From Clostridia bacterium (GTDB lineage: Bacteria; Bacillota; Sulfobacillia; SLMV01), in the NCBI GenBank assembly GCA_003554565.1, contig PWGR01000130.1, positions 1 through 9,630 on the forward strand: DNA of 9,630 bases, read 5' to 3'. Shown piece after piece: positions 1 through 4,990 of the stretch (its first letter is position 1; each line of letters opens with the position of its first letter). The position numbers and the translations under genes are program-made. The notes beneath the pieces were generated by a model. It made no database searches and had not been told where the DNA came from. It saw only the letters and a list, made by a program, of their open reading frames with translations.

Positions 1-6
1 AGGATC

Positions 7-618
7 GTGGGAAGACGTCGTATTGCGTTCCTGCTGGTCGCCGCCGCCCTCATTATCGTGCTCCTTGTGGGCGTGCGTGTTCGGTTGGTCAAAGCATCAT
101 ACCACTCTGAACGTGTACTCCACTGGCTCCATCATTTCGTCGGAAAGATGCTCATAATACAGAACACCCTGGCTCTACGATCTGGTTCAGATGATCTCAC
201 GATACGCTTTTCTGAAATTCGCACACAAATCCGATATGTAGATATGGCCCTGGGACACCACGATGAGCGCCTGCATTCACTGACCGGGGTGCCCCGGCTG
301 CGCGAACCCGATGACAATGAAATAGCCCGCCTATGGTTGGCGCTTGGGCGCTTCAAGGATCGTCTGGAGGAAAAAGAGCCTCCTCCTGATTTCTCCCGCC
401 GAGCCGAGGAAGCGGCAGAACAGCTCGATCCGATAATCCGACGGATGAAAAATCTTACAGAAGATCCCAAGCAAAGGGCCCTCTTCATCGTCCCCACTCT
501 AAGCGATGATCAGAAAGAGGAGTTTAACGCACTGATCCGCGAGTCATTCATCATTATCCTGGAGACAGCAGATATTGAGCCGGGCGACGTAAGCACAGAA
601 TGGTACTTTCCTGAATGA
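7..618 (+). CDS. Hypothetical membrane-anchored protein, start uncertain
   Basis: I do not recognise this protein. It has a short arginine-rich N-terminus, one strongly hydrophobic segment at about residues 6-27, then about 175 mostly charged, probably helical residues. This suggests a single-pass protein with the C-terminal part outside the membrane, or an uncleaved signal anchor. The soluble part has an acidic, proline-containing stretch near residues 120-135 and no cysteine, so no disulfide or metal site built on Cys is possible. The GTG at position 7 is the first visible start, but the frame is open to the left edge. The AGGA at 1-4 is too close to serve that GTG well, so the true start may lie outside the window. 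It ends with TGA at 616-618. The next gene on the same strand, about 190 bases on, is a CheW-like protein, so a link to signalling is conceivable but rests on position only. The reading frame is long, and the hydrophobic segment supports a real gene. Confidence 0.6.
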   Translation: MGRRRIAFLLVAAALIIVLLVGVRVRLVKASYHSERVLHWLHHFVGKMLIIQNTLALRSGSDDLTIRFSEIRTQIRYVDMALGHHDERLHSLTGVPRLREPDDNEIARLWLALGRFKDRLEEKEPPPDFSRRAEEAAEQLDPIIRRMKNLTEDPKQRALFIVPTLSDDQKEEFNALIRESFIIILETADIEPGDVSTEWYFPE

Positions 619-806
619 TGCGGGGCGAGGTTGATGAGATCCCGTAAGCCAAAAGCAGAGTCCGGCTGCTTCGCAATTGCTGAACGAGATCACATCTTAT
701 TCAAGAAATGGCCCGCCCCCTAACAAGGCTCCCCTTTTCATCCGATACCAATAGTAAGTCCCGCGCATGTCGAATGCAGCCGTAAGTGAAGAGGGGGGAA
801 CCGTGC
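619..806 (+). other. Intergenic region upstream of the CheW-like gene
   Basis: No convincing gene lies here on either strand. Two weak signals are visible. One is a 6-bp stem (AAGCAG at 653-658 with CTGCTT at 666-671, 7-base loop) shortly after the first gene, without a T-run, so it is a poor terminator. The other is a motif resembling a sigma-D promoter at 721-748, listed separately. Confidence 0.4.
721..748 (+). promoter_or_regulatory. Weak candidate sigma-D (SigD/FliA-type) promoter before the CheW-like gene
   Basis: TAAC at 721-724 resembles the TAAA of the -35 element. TCCGATAC at 741-748 resembles the GCCGATAA -10 element, with a 16-base spacer. The predicted start of transcription would leave a leader of about 50 bases before the ATG at 807. 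Chemotaxis genes are commonly under this sigma factor, which is why I looked. The match is partial and could be chance. Confidence 0.27.
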
Positions 807-1301
807 ATGGATCGGGCAGAAGAAGGTGAGGAACTGAAGGCGATACTCTTCAGGGTCAACGGGAAGCTTCTGGGCATTCGAATCGACTATGTCAGGGAGG
901 TTCTGCAATACCGCAATCCTACGCCGGTACCAGATAGCCCTGTGTGGATTGCCGGAGTCCTGGATGTAGGACATCGTATTCTCCCAGTAACCTCATTGCA
1001 CCGCTGTCTATACGGCGATGATCATACAAAGAGCACAGGCGACGGTGAAGGTCATCTGTTGAGCGTGTGCGTTCAGGACCGCGAAGCCGCCTTTACCACC
1101 GACGCGGTAACGGCCATCCGTACTCTGGATGCAGGTGAAGTCCCTCCCCCCACCGATCTTACTTCGCGAATTCATGATTCCCCGATTGAAGGCATAACCC
1201 GCATTGACGATGAAGTGGTGGTCTTGATTGATCCGGAAAAAATTGTTGATCCCGAAGTAATGGCCGAGGTTCTGCAGTCCATCAGTAGTGAAACAGAATG
1301 A
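807..1301 (+). CDS. CheW-like chemotaxis coupling-domain protein
   Basis: A 164-residue single-domain protein with the order of CheW family elements. An N-terminal strand is followed by GKLLGIRIDYVREVL (residues 19-33), VPDSPVWIAGVLDV (41-54), the central RILPV strand, then a TDAVTAI segment and a C-terminal DDEVVVLIDPEKI strand with helix. CheW proteins join chemoreceptors to the CheA kinase in the cytoplasm. No receptor, CheA or CheY gene lies in the window, so the partner is unknown. The usual N-L-R-G turn after the 'G-V-L' strand is replaced by D-V-G-H-R, so this is a divergent member and may couple to a non-canonical receptor or serve another regulatory pathway. I chose the ATG at 807 because the purine-rich GAGGGGGG at 791-798 sits 8 bases upstream. 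An in-frame GTG at 786 lies before that site and is unlikely to be used. A stable hairpin follows the stop codon. Confidence 0.85.
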   Translation: MDRAEEGEELKAILFRVNGKLLGIRIDYVREVLQYRNPTPVPDSPVWIAGVLDVGHRILPVTSLHRCLYGDDHTKSTGDGEGHLLSVCVQDREAAFTTDAVTAIRTLDAGEVPPPTDLTSRIHDSPIEGITRIDDEVVVLIDPEKIVDPEVMAEVLQSISSETE

Positions 1302-1316
1302 AGCAATGGGATCACA

Positions 1317-1351
1317 AGCACCGGAGGAACTGGGTTCGGACCTCCGGTGCT
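1317..1351 (+). terminator. Strong hairpin just after the CheW-like gene, possible terminator
   Basis: AGCACCGGAGG at 1317-1327 pairs perfectly over 11 bp with CCTCCGGTGCT at 1341-1351, enclosing a 13-base loop. It begins 15 bases after the CheW stop codon. No T-run follows (CTACCCGC), so it is not a textbook intrinsic terminator. It may instead protect the 3' end of the mRNA or assist factor-dependent termination. Confidence 0.45.
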
Positions 1352-1610
1352 CTACCCGCAGCAACCGTGCCCCCTCACAGGCAAGAAGCGCTTTGCCCAG
1401 CCCCCGTATAACTCTCAGCGCAAAATATGCAAACACACTCAGCTGCACTGCTCATAAGCAGCACCGGCAGGATTTGACACGCATCCTTGCAGAAAGACGG
1501 GGCGAGGATGATAAAAATAGGTTGGAGAATTGGTATGCTCCGGATGACTCACCGGGGTGAACTGTATATTGGCCGGAGCCAGGTCGGGAGCCCCACCGGG
1601 ATTGGCAAAG

Positions 1611-1634
1611 ACCTTGCTCCCCGGGGAGCAAGGT
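1611..1634. promoter_or_regulatory. Perfect 24-bp palindrome, probable operator
   Basis: The half-site ACCTTGCTCCCC (1611-1622) is followed with no spacer by its exact reverse complement (1623-1634). It ends 4 bases before a perfect TATAAT and covers where the -35 element must be. This is the usual place for a repressor or activator dimer to bind. As RNA it could form a 10-bp stem with a CCGG loop, but no T-run follows on either strand, which argues against a terminator. Confidence 0.55.
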
Positions 1635-1644
1635 GCGGTATAAT
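1614..1644 (+). promoter_or_regulatory. Candidate sigma-A promoter for the small membrane export gene
   Basis: TATAAT at 1639-1644 is a perfect -10 box. The best -35 is TTGCTC at 1614-1619, with an overlong 19-base spacer that lies mostly inside the palindrome. Transcription would start near 1651, giving a leader of about 25 bases before the ATG at 1676. A weak -35 with long spacing plus a dyad suggests a regulated promoter, perhaps needing an activator. Confidence 0.5.
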
Positions 1645-1675
1645 CAATGAGCGGCGCAAATGAAAGAGGTTTGCG

Positions 1676-2122
1676 ATGACTTACATGGTAGAAGTAGCTT
1701 TGCTGTCGATCTGGGATGTGAGAATTGGCGTAAGTATGGCCATTGTCGGTGGTTATCAGGCCATGTGGGCAGTACTCATCGGCAGTTCGTCCAGTATCGC
1801 AGTTGTGCTCCCTGCAGCCGGCCTGTTTCGGCGAGCATTCCGCTGGATGAAATATCGGCTGCCACGTTATCGGGATTTTCTGATTCACATCACCCGGCGC
1901 CATCACGTGACTATCGACCGATGGGGCTACTGGGGCATTTTCTTCATTGTGGCCATTCCGTTACCGGGAACCGGACCTTGGACTGGCGCGCTCTGTGCGG
2001 CTGTTCTTCAGCTGGAGCCTGTCAGGGCTTCTTTGGCCCTGGCGGGAGGTATAATCTTGGCCGGGCTCTTCTCTGCAGGAATAGTGGAAGGTTTTCTATC
2101 TCTTCTCCCCCTCATCTCTTAG
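1676..2122 (+). CDS. Small multidrug export family membrane protein (COG2426 / Sm_multidrug_ex type)
   Basis: A 148-residue, very hydrophobic protein. The key match is IPLPGTGPWTGAL (about residues 94-106), a close copy of the signature loop of the family called 'putative small multi-drug export protein' (PF06695/COG2426). The segments before it (about 19-50) and after it (about 108-146) are membrane helices. A basic loop (RRAFRWMKYRLPRYRDF, near residues 52-68) sits between them. The family name reflects a proposed link to drug export. Substrate and mechanism are not established, so the function should be read as unknown membrane protein. The ATG at 1676 is supported by AGAGGT at 1665-1670, five bases upstream, and by a promoter with a large palindrome just before that. 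The gene runs against the sporulation run, and its TAG overlaps the TAA of yabQ. Confidence 0.85.
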   Translation: MTYMVEVALLSIWDVRIGVSMAIVGGYQAMWAVLIGSSSSIAVVLPAAGLFRRAFRWMKYRLPRYRDFLIHITRRHHVTIDRWGYWGIFFIVAIPLPGTGPWTGALCAAVLQLEPVRASLALAGGIILAGLFSAGIVEGFLSLLPLIS

Positions 2123-2586
2123 GCTGGGTACCTGGGCCTGGCCGGACCCAGCTTGGCCCACAATCCTCTGATTCCGGAAAATAATGTCGCACCCCGCCGT
2201 CCGGCTCCCCGAACACCACTTACGGGGAGGTTTGCAATCCATGCAACACACCGTGCAACTCGCAGGATCAGAGAATGAGTTGACCGCGCCAGTCGGCACA
2301 TCGGTGGCAGTATTACCGGGCTGAACATCAGGAAGTAAGCCGCCGAACCTCCGACAGCCGACAGCAGGAATGCACCCCGCATCCGCCCGTCTGCTGTCTG
2401 CACAAGGACGAAGCAGAGAAAACAACCGACAAGGACCCAGAACAGGAGATCCCGCACTACAATCAACAGGCTTCGCATGCGCAGGGGAGAGGTCAAGGCC
2501 CGCAGAAGGTCATAAAATAATCCGCACAGGCCGCCCGTCAGAAACAGTACCGAAAACGCAAGCAGGTTTCCGTACACGTCAGGCAC
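2119..2586 (-). CDS. yabQ: Spore cortex biosynthesis protein YabQ
   Basis: A small integral membrane protein of the sporulation YabQ family, needed for cortex formation in Bacillus subtilis, where it is made in the mother cell. Three hydrophobic segments are visible in the first 90 residues (about 5-25, 38-60 and 69-88). They include the family-typical G-L-F-Y-D-L-L-R-A-L turn after the first helix and R-D-L-L-F-W at the start of the second. The C-terminal third is basic and rich in Gly and Arg, likely cytoplasmic. I chose the GTG at 2586 (155 residues) because GGGAGGAGG lies 7 bases upstream and the family starts close to the first helix. An in-frame ATG at 2640 would add 18 residues but has no ribosome binding site. 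The gene follows yabP by 68 bases. The divIC/ftsL-type gene that often comes next is missing. A gene on the other strand abuts it instead. Confidence 0.85.
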   Translation of the reverse strand: MPDVYGNLLAFSVLFLTGGLCGLFYDLLRALTSPLRMRSLLIVVRDLLFWVLVGCFLCFVLVQTADGRMRGAFLLSAVGGSAAYFLMFSPVILPPMCRLARSTHSLILRVARCVAWIANLPVSGVRGAGRRGATLFSGIRGLWAKLGPARPRYPA

Positions 2587-2654
2587 ACCGGCGCCTCCTC
2601 CCTCATCGAGCGTACAGCTCATGATATGAAGGAGACACATGCATTGTTAATCGA

Positions 2655-2969
2655 TCAGTAAAATAGACGTTTCAGCCAGCTTCCCTCCTGGCGCCTGCCG
2701 GACTGTGCCCCAGAAGCATACTGTAGCCCCGTAATGTTGCCGGTACAGGTAAAGTTGCCGCTGTCCAGGCTGATTTCGTCGATGTGAAGGTCTTCTCCTC
2801 GAATGACCAGCGCACCCCAGTCTGTCTGCAGCACTATTTCTCGATCATCGAAACTGTCCACACCGAGCACGCCGTTAATTCCTATCCTGTTGCGGTTCTG
2901 CAACACCACCTCGTGGTCTTTTCCCCTGTTAACGTCCTCACCATCAAACTCCGGGGGCCGGTCTTGCAC
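2655..2969 (-). CDS. yabP: Sporulation protein YabP
   Basis: A 104-residue protein of the YabP/YqfC family. It has the family's repeated beta pattern: H-E-V-V-L-Q-N-R-N-R-I (about 19-29), a G-V-D-S-F-D-D turn (about 36-42), I-V-L-Q-T-D-W-G-A-L-V-I-R-G-E-D-L-H-I (about 45-63) and a final G-N-I-T-G-L-Q-Y strand, then a basic tail ending L-K-R-L-F-Y. Family members are expressed in the mother cell during sporulation and are encoded beside yabQ, as here. The biochemical role is not established. The GTG start at 2969 is well supported by GGAGGG, five bases upstream. The acidic N-terminal 18 residues are not part of the conserved core. A motif resembling a sigma-E promoter lies about 40 bases upstream, in the gap after spoIID. 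Confidence 0.88.
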   Translation of the reverse strand: MQDRPPEFDGEDVNRGKDHEVVLQNRNRIGINGVLGVDSFDDREIVLQTDWGALVIRGEDLHIDEISLDSGNFTCTGNITGLQYASGAQSGRRQEGSWLKRLFY

Positions 2970-3008
2970 AGTATCCCTCCTTTGCCGAGAGATCAGGTTC
3001 CCTGGTAC

Positions 3009-3037
3009 ATGCTATGAAAACCGGCCACCGGTGATGA
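3009..3037 (-). promoter_or_regulatory. Candidate sigma-E promoter for yabP-yabQ
   Basis: On the minus strand, TCATCAC (3031-3037), a 14-base spacer and CATAGCAT (3009-3016) resemble the sigma-E pattern TCATATT-N14-CATACAAT, with the best-conserved positions kept. The predicted start leaves a leader of about 34 bases with the ribosome binding site of yabP. The homologous genes in B. subtilis are sigma-E controlled. The spacer contains a small dyad, ACCGG-3-CCGGT (3020-3032). Confidence 0.4.
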
Positions 3038-3048
3038 CCAATTACCAT

Positions 3049-3969
3049 TTAAGGCCAAATGGTCATGATGCGGACGTCCTGATAGTAGTATTGAATTATG
3101 TCTTCCGCAGAGGACCCCTCTTCTGCCAGGGTCTTCGCTCCTTCCTGTGACAACCCGACGCCGTGCCCGTGACCCTGGCCGCTGAATGTCACAGACCCAT
3201 CTTCTGCTACCTCGATGGTCTCCAGCATTGTGGACTTGAGACGATCAGAGTCCAGGCTGATCCGAAAAGAAGGCGCCGAGATGGGGGGGTCATTCACACG
3301 GAGCCTTACGGCGCGGCCGGATGGTCCCCGCTCCCCCACCACAATTTCCTCAACAGAGGAGACGTTGTATCCCATCTCCTGCAGTGCAGAAATGATCTCC
3401 TCCTCCTCGAAGGTTTCCTCCCAGGAGCGAAGATCGGCCCCTGCAGGTTCCTCGACTAGGCGGTAATACGGTTTCTCCTCTTCAGTGTACTCCAGTCCCT
3501 CCTCCGGATCACATGTCTGCCCACCCGATGCCGCGTGAAACCAGGTCAGCGCGGGTTCGCCATCGTGCACCAATATCTCCCCGCGGGTGTCCTCGACCGC
3601 CTCGCGCACCTTGTCAGTGATCCGGTCCTCATCATAGGCCTGAAAGCTCTCGACGTCATCAGAGGCATCCGTTCCGTAACGGTCCTCCTCGCCGCCCTCC
3701 TGCATTTTTCTCCACGCAAAGGTGCGGGCCAGGATGGCCTGTGCCCCCAGAGCCTCCCGCGGCCAATCTGGATCCATCTCTGCTGCGACCACTCCAGCCA
3801 CATACTCCTCAAACGGCAGATTCACAGTCTCATCCTCTTCGGTGAGACGAAGACTTATTTCCGGCTCCGATCGCTGCCGGCGTACGCCGGGTTCAAAGAA
3901 GAAAGCGCACCCGGAGCTTACAAGCAATAACACTGCAAGCACCCATACCGCCCCGTGGACCATTCGCAT
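3049..3969 (-). CDS. spoIID: SpoIID/LytB-domain protein, probable septal peptidoglycan lytic enzyme
   Basis: A 306-residue SpoIID-family protein. SpoIID is a membrane-anchored lytic transglycosylase of the mother cell that trims glycan strands denuded by SpoIIP and drives engulfment. Visible features are a hydrophobic N-terminal segment (residues 4-19) ending in V-S-S-G-C, which could be a weak lipobox with Cys21. Next come LPFEEYVAGVVAAEM (51-65), whose Glu64 matches the catalytic Glu of the family, and QAILARTFAW (77-86). A FHAASGGQTC segment sits in the middle, and GQGHGHGVGLSQEGA (264-278) near the end. The region around 95-120 is very acidic. ATG 3969 is chosen because AGGAGG stands 9 bases upstream. 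An in-frame GTG at 3990 would contain that site within the coding region. It could be the main SpoIID or a paralogue specific to the yabP-yabQ locus, since spoIID usually lies elsewhere in Bacillus. Confidence 0.88.
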   Translation of the reverse strand: MRMVHGAVWVLAVLLLVSSGCAFFFEPGVRRQRSEPEISLRLTEEDETVNLPFEEYVAGVVAAEMDPDWPREALGAQAILARTFAWRKMQEGGEEDRYGTDASDDVESFQAYDEDRITDKVREAVEDTRGEILVHDGEPALTWFHAASGGQTCDPEEGLEYTEEEKPYYRLVEEPAGADLRSWEETFEEEEIISALQEMGYNVSSVEEIVVGERGPSGRAVRLRVNDPPISAPSFRISLDSDRLKSTMLETIEVAEDGSVTFSGQGHGHGVGLSQEGAKTLAEEGSSAEDIIQYYYQDVRIMTIWP

Positions 3970-4033
3970 TGTGTTCAACCTCCTCGCCACCTATTTTGCG
4001 CAGCAGGGCGGCAGAGTAAACTGAAATGGCACT

Positions 4034-4312
4034 TCACCAGTCAGAGTCGTCCGCGTATTCTTCCCGGATCACCTCATAGAGGCTCTGTGCCGAGGATGCC
4101 GGAACATGCGACTTGACCTCCTGGATCTCAACTTCCAGAGTCCGGTTTCCGAAGGCAATTTCGAGCCTGTCTCCCGGGGAGACGGAACGTCCCGGTTTGC
4201 CCGTCTGCCCATTGACTTTGACTCTTCCCCCCTCGCATGCCTCTTTAGCAACGGTACGTCGTTTGATAATTCGCGACACTTTCAAAAACTTGTCCAACCT
4301 CATCTGGGACAT
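4034..4312 (-). CDS. rqcP: S4-domain RNA-binding protein RqcP (YabO), ribosome quality control
   Basis: A 92-residue S4 protein whose start, M-R-L-D-K-F-L-K-V-S-R-I-I-K-R-R (from residue 4), is almost the same as B. subtilis RqcP/YabO. The RNA-binding core continues with T-V-A-K-E-A, G-R-V-K-V-N-G and P-G-D-R-L-E-I. RqcP works with RqcH on stalled 50S subunits and helps tRNA movement during C-terminal alanine tailing of unfinished proteins. The tail after the S4 fold is acidic and of normal length. The ATG at 4312 is supported by GGGGAGGGG, four bases upstream. The next ATG three codons on (4303) is possible but too far from that site. A perfect GC-rich hairpin stands in the leader just before the ribosome binding site. 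The gene lies 64 bases before spoIID and 270 bases after hbs, with a terminator between. Confidence 0.92.
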   Translation of the reverse strand: MSQMRLDKFLKVSRIIKRRTVAKEACEGGRVKVNGQTGKPGRSVSPGDRLEIAFGNRTLEVEIQEVKSHVPASSAQSLYEVIREEYADDSDW

Positions 4313-4338
4313 TTTACCCCTCCCCAATCAAGCAGGAA

Positions 4339-4355
4339 GGCGGGGCCACCCCGCC
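4339..4355 (-). promoter_or_regulatory. GC-rich hairpin in the rqcP leader
   Basis: GGCGGGG and CCCCGCC (7 bp, perfect) enclose a 3-base loop. It lies about 14 bases upstream of the ribosome binding site of rqcP (about 4317-4325). No T-run follows on the minus strand, so it is more likely a leader structure or mRNA-end stabiliser than a terminator. Confidence 0.4.
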
Positions 4356-4439
4356 GTCCCCCCACACCACGGGTCCTGCGTGTCCGCGTCTGCTGTTCGT
4401 GCTCGTTGTCACTATGCCGGCTAATGACTCAATCATCTC

Positions 4440-4468
4440 ATCCTACGGGGGAACTGGATCCTCGGCAA
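4440..4468 (-). promoter_or_regulatory. Weak candidate sigma-A promoter for rqcP
   Basis: On the minus strand, TTGCCG (4463-4468) and TAGGAT (4440-4445) are separated by exactly 17 bases, each matching four of six consensus bases. It lies downstream of the hbs terminator and would give a leader of about 120 bases that includes the hairpin at 4339-4355. A promoter is expected in this interval, but these matches alone are modest. Confidence 0.27.
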
Positions 4469-4506
4469 TCATTCACACACCCCGCGCACTCGCCGGACGT
4501 CTAGCT

Positions 4507-4539
4507 AAAAGAGGAACCGGGGAAATACCCCGATTCCTC
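4507..4539 (-). terminator. Intrinsic terminator after hbs
   Basis: The stem is GAGGAA-C-CGGGG (4511-4522) pairing with CCCCG-A-TTCCTC (4528-4539), 11 bp with one mismatch and a 5-base loop. On the minus strand it is followed directly by TTTT (4510-4507). It lies about 44 bases after the hbs stop codon, so it should end the transcript there and separate hbs from rqcP. Confidence 0.8.
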
Positions 4540-4582
4540 CGTCAGCTAAGTATCCAGGTATTTGCTGCTTATACTCCGGCCG

Positions 4583-4870
4583 TCAGCTCGTCAGAGTGTC
4601 GTTCACCTTGTCCTTCAGGCTCTTGCTGGCACGAAATGCCGGAGAATAGCTGGCGGGAATAGTCATCGACTTGCCCGTAGACGGATTGCGTCCGGGGCGC
4701 TCCTCTCGATAACGGACCTCAAAGGTACCAAAGCCCATCAACGAGACCTTATCCTCCTCGCACAGCGCATCTTCAATAGATTCCAAGGCTGCCTGAAGCG
4801 CCCTATCTGCATCTTTCTTCGTCAGACCCGCCTTCTCGGCAATCGCGTCTACTAGATCCGACTTGTGCAT
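4583..4870 (-). CDS. hbs: HU-family histone-like DNA-binding protein
   Basis: A 95-residue HU protein, the usual length. It has the N-terminal helical dimer part (K-S-D-L-V-D-A-I-A-E-K-A-G-L), the D-K-V-S-L-M-G-F-G-T-F-E-V strands and the DNA-binding arm P-G-R-N-P-S-T-G-K, whose Pro in R-N-P intercalates into bent DNA in known HU structures. It closes with S-L-K-D-K-V-N. HU dimers compact and bend DNA without strong sequence preference. The ATG at 4870 is chosen because AAGGGGGTG lies 5 bases upstream and family members begin here. The open frame extends back to 4936 but those extra residues are unlike HU. A 5-bp stem with a TTCG loop lies upstream at 4906-4919. The gene follows yabN by 120 bases and has its own terminator, so it is the last gene of its transcript. 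HU beside mazG and the S4 gene is a common clostridial arrangement. Confidence 0.95.
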   Translation of the reverse strand: MHKSDLVDAIAEKAGLTKKDADRALQAALESIEDALCEEDKVSLMGFGTFEVRYREERPGRNPSTGKSMTIPASYSPAFRASKSLKDKVNDTLTS

Positions 4871-4990
4871 TACAGCACCCCCTTCGGTATATTGCCTGTA
4901 CAGCCGGGCTCGAAAGCCCTCTGCATCGGCAACCATGCGACCAAGATCCTTTCTTTCGTACCCTTTTCTACGTATATCGATGACAATCCT

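Larger units (their letters stand above)
1302..1675 (+). other. Intergenic region between the CheW-like gene and the export gene
   Basis: About 370 bases without a convincing gene. Short open frames here have no ribosome binding site and no family resemblance. It holds the 11-bp-stem hairpin at 1317-1351, a perfect TTGACA at 1474-1479 with no matching -10 at normal spacing, a 24-bp palindrome at 1611-1634 and a TATAAT at 1639-1644. I recognise no riboswitch class in the middle part (about 1352-1600), although its length would allow a structured leader. Confidence 0.5.

Noticed and set aside
1474..1479. Perfect TTGACA as a -35 box in the gap after the CheW-like gene
   Set aside because: No acceptable -10 box at 15-19 bases downstream, so a promoter is not supported.
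1288..1560. Plus-strand open frame of 90 codons overlapping the end of the CheW-like gene
   Set aside because: It begins inside the CheW gene, runs through the hairpin, has low-complexity basic composition and no family pattern.
1352..1610. Possible riboswitch before the export gene
   Set aside because: I looked for signatures of guanidine, fluoride, cyclic-di-GMP and T-box leaders and found none. The inferred transcript start lies downstream of this part.
1611..1634. Palindrome as an intrinsic terminator
   Set aside because: No T-run on either strand, and a perfect -10 box begins 4 bases after it, which fits an operator better.
1439..1906. Minus-strand open frame of 155 codons opposite the export gene
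   Set aside because: It is antisense to a recognisable membrane protein and crosses the palindrome and promoter. It has no ribosome binding site or domain pattern.
4906..4919. 5-bp stem with TTCG loop upstream of hbs as a yabN terminator
   Set aside because: The stem is short and no T-run follows. It is stable but not terminator-like.
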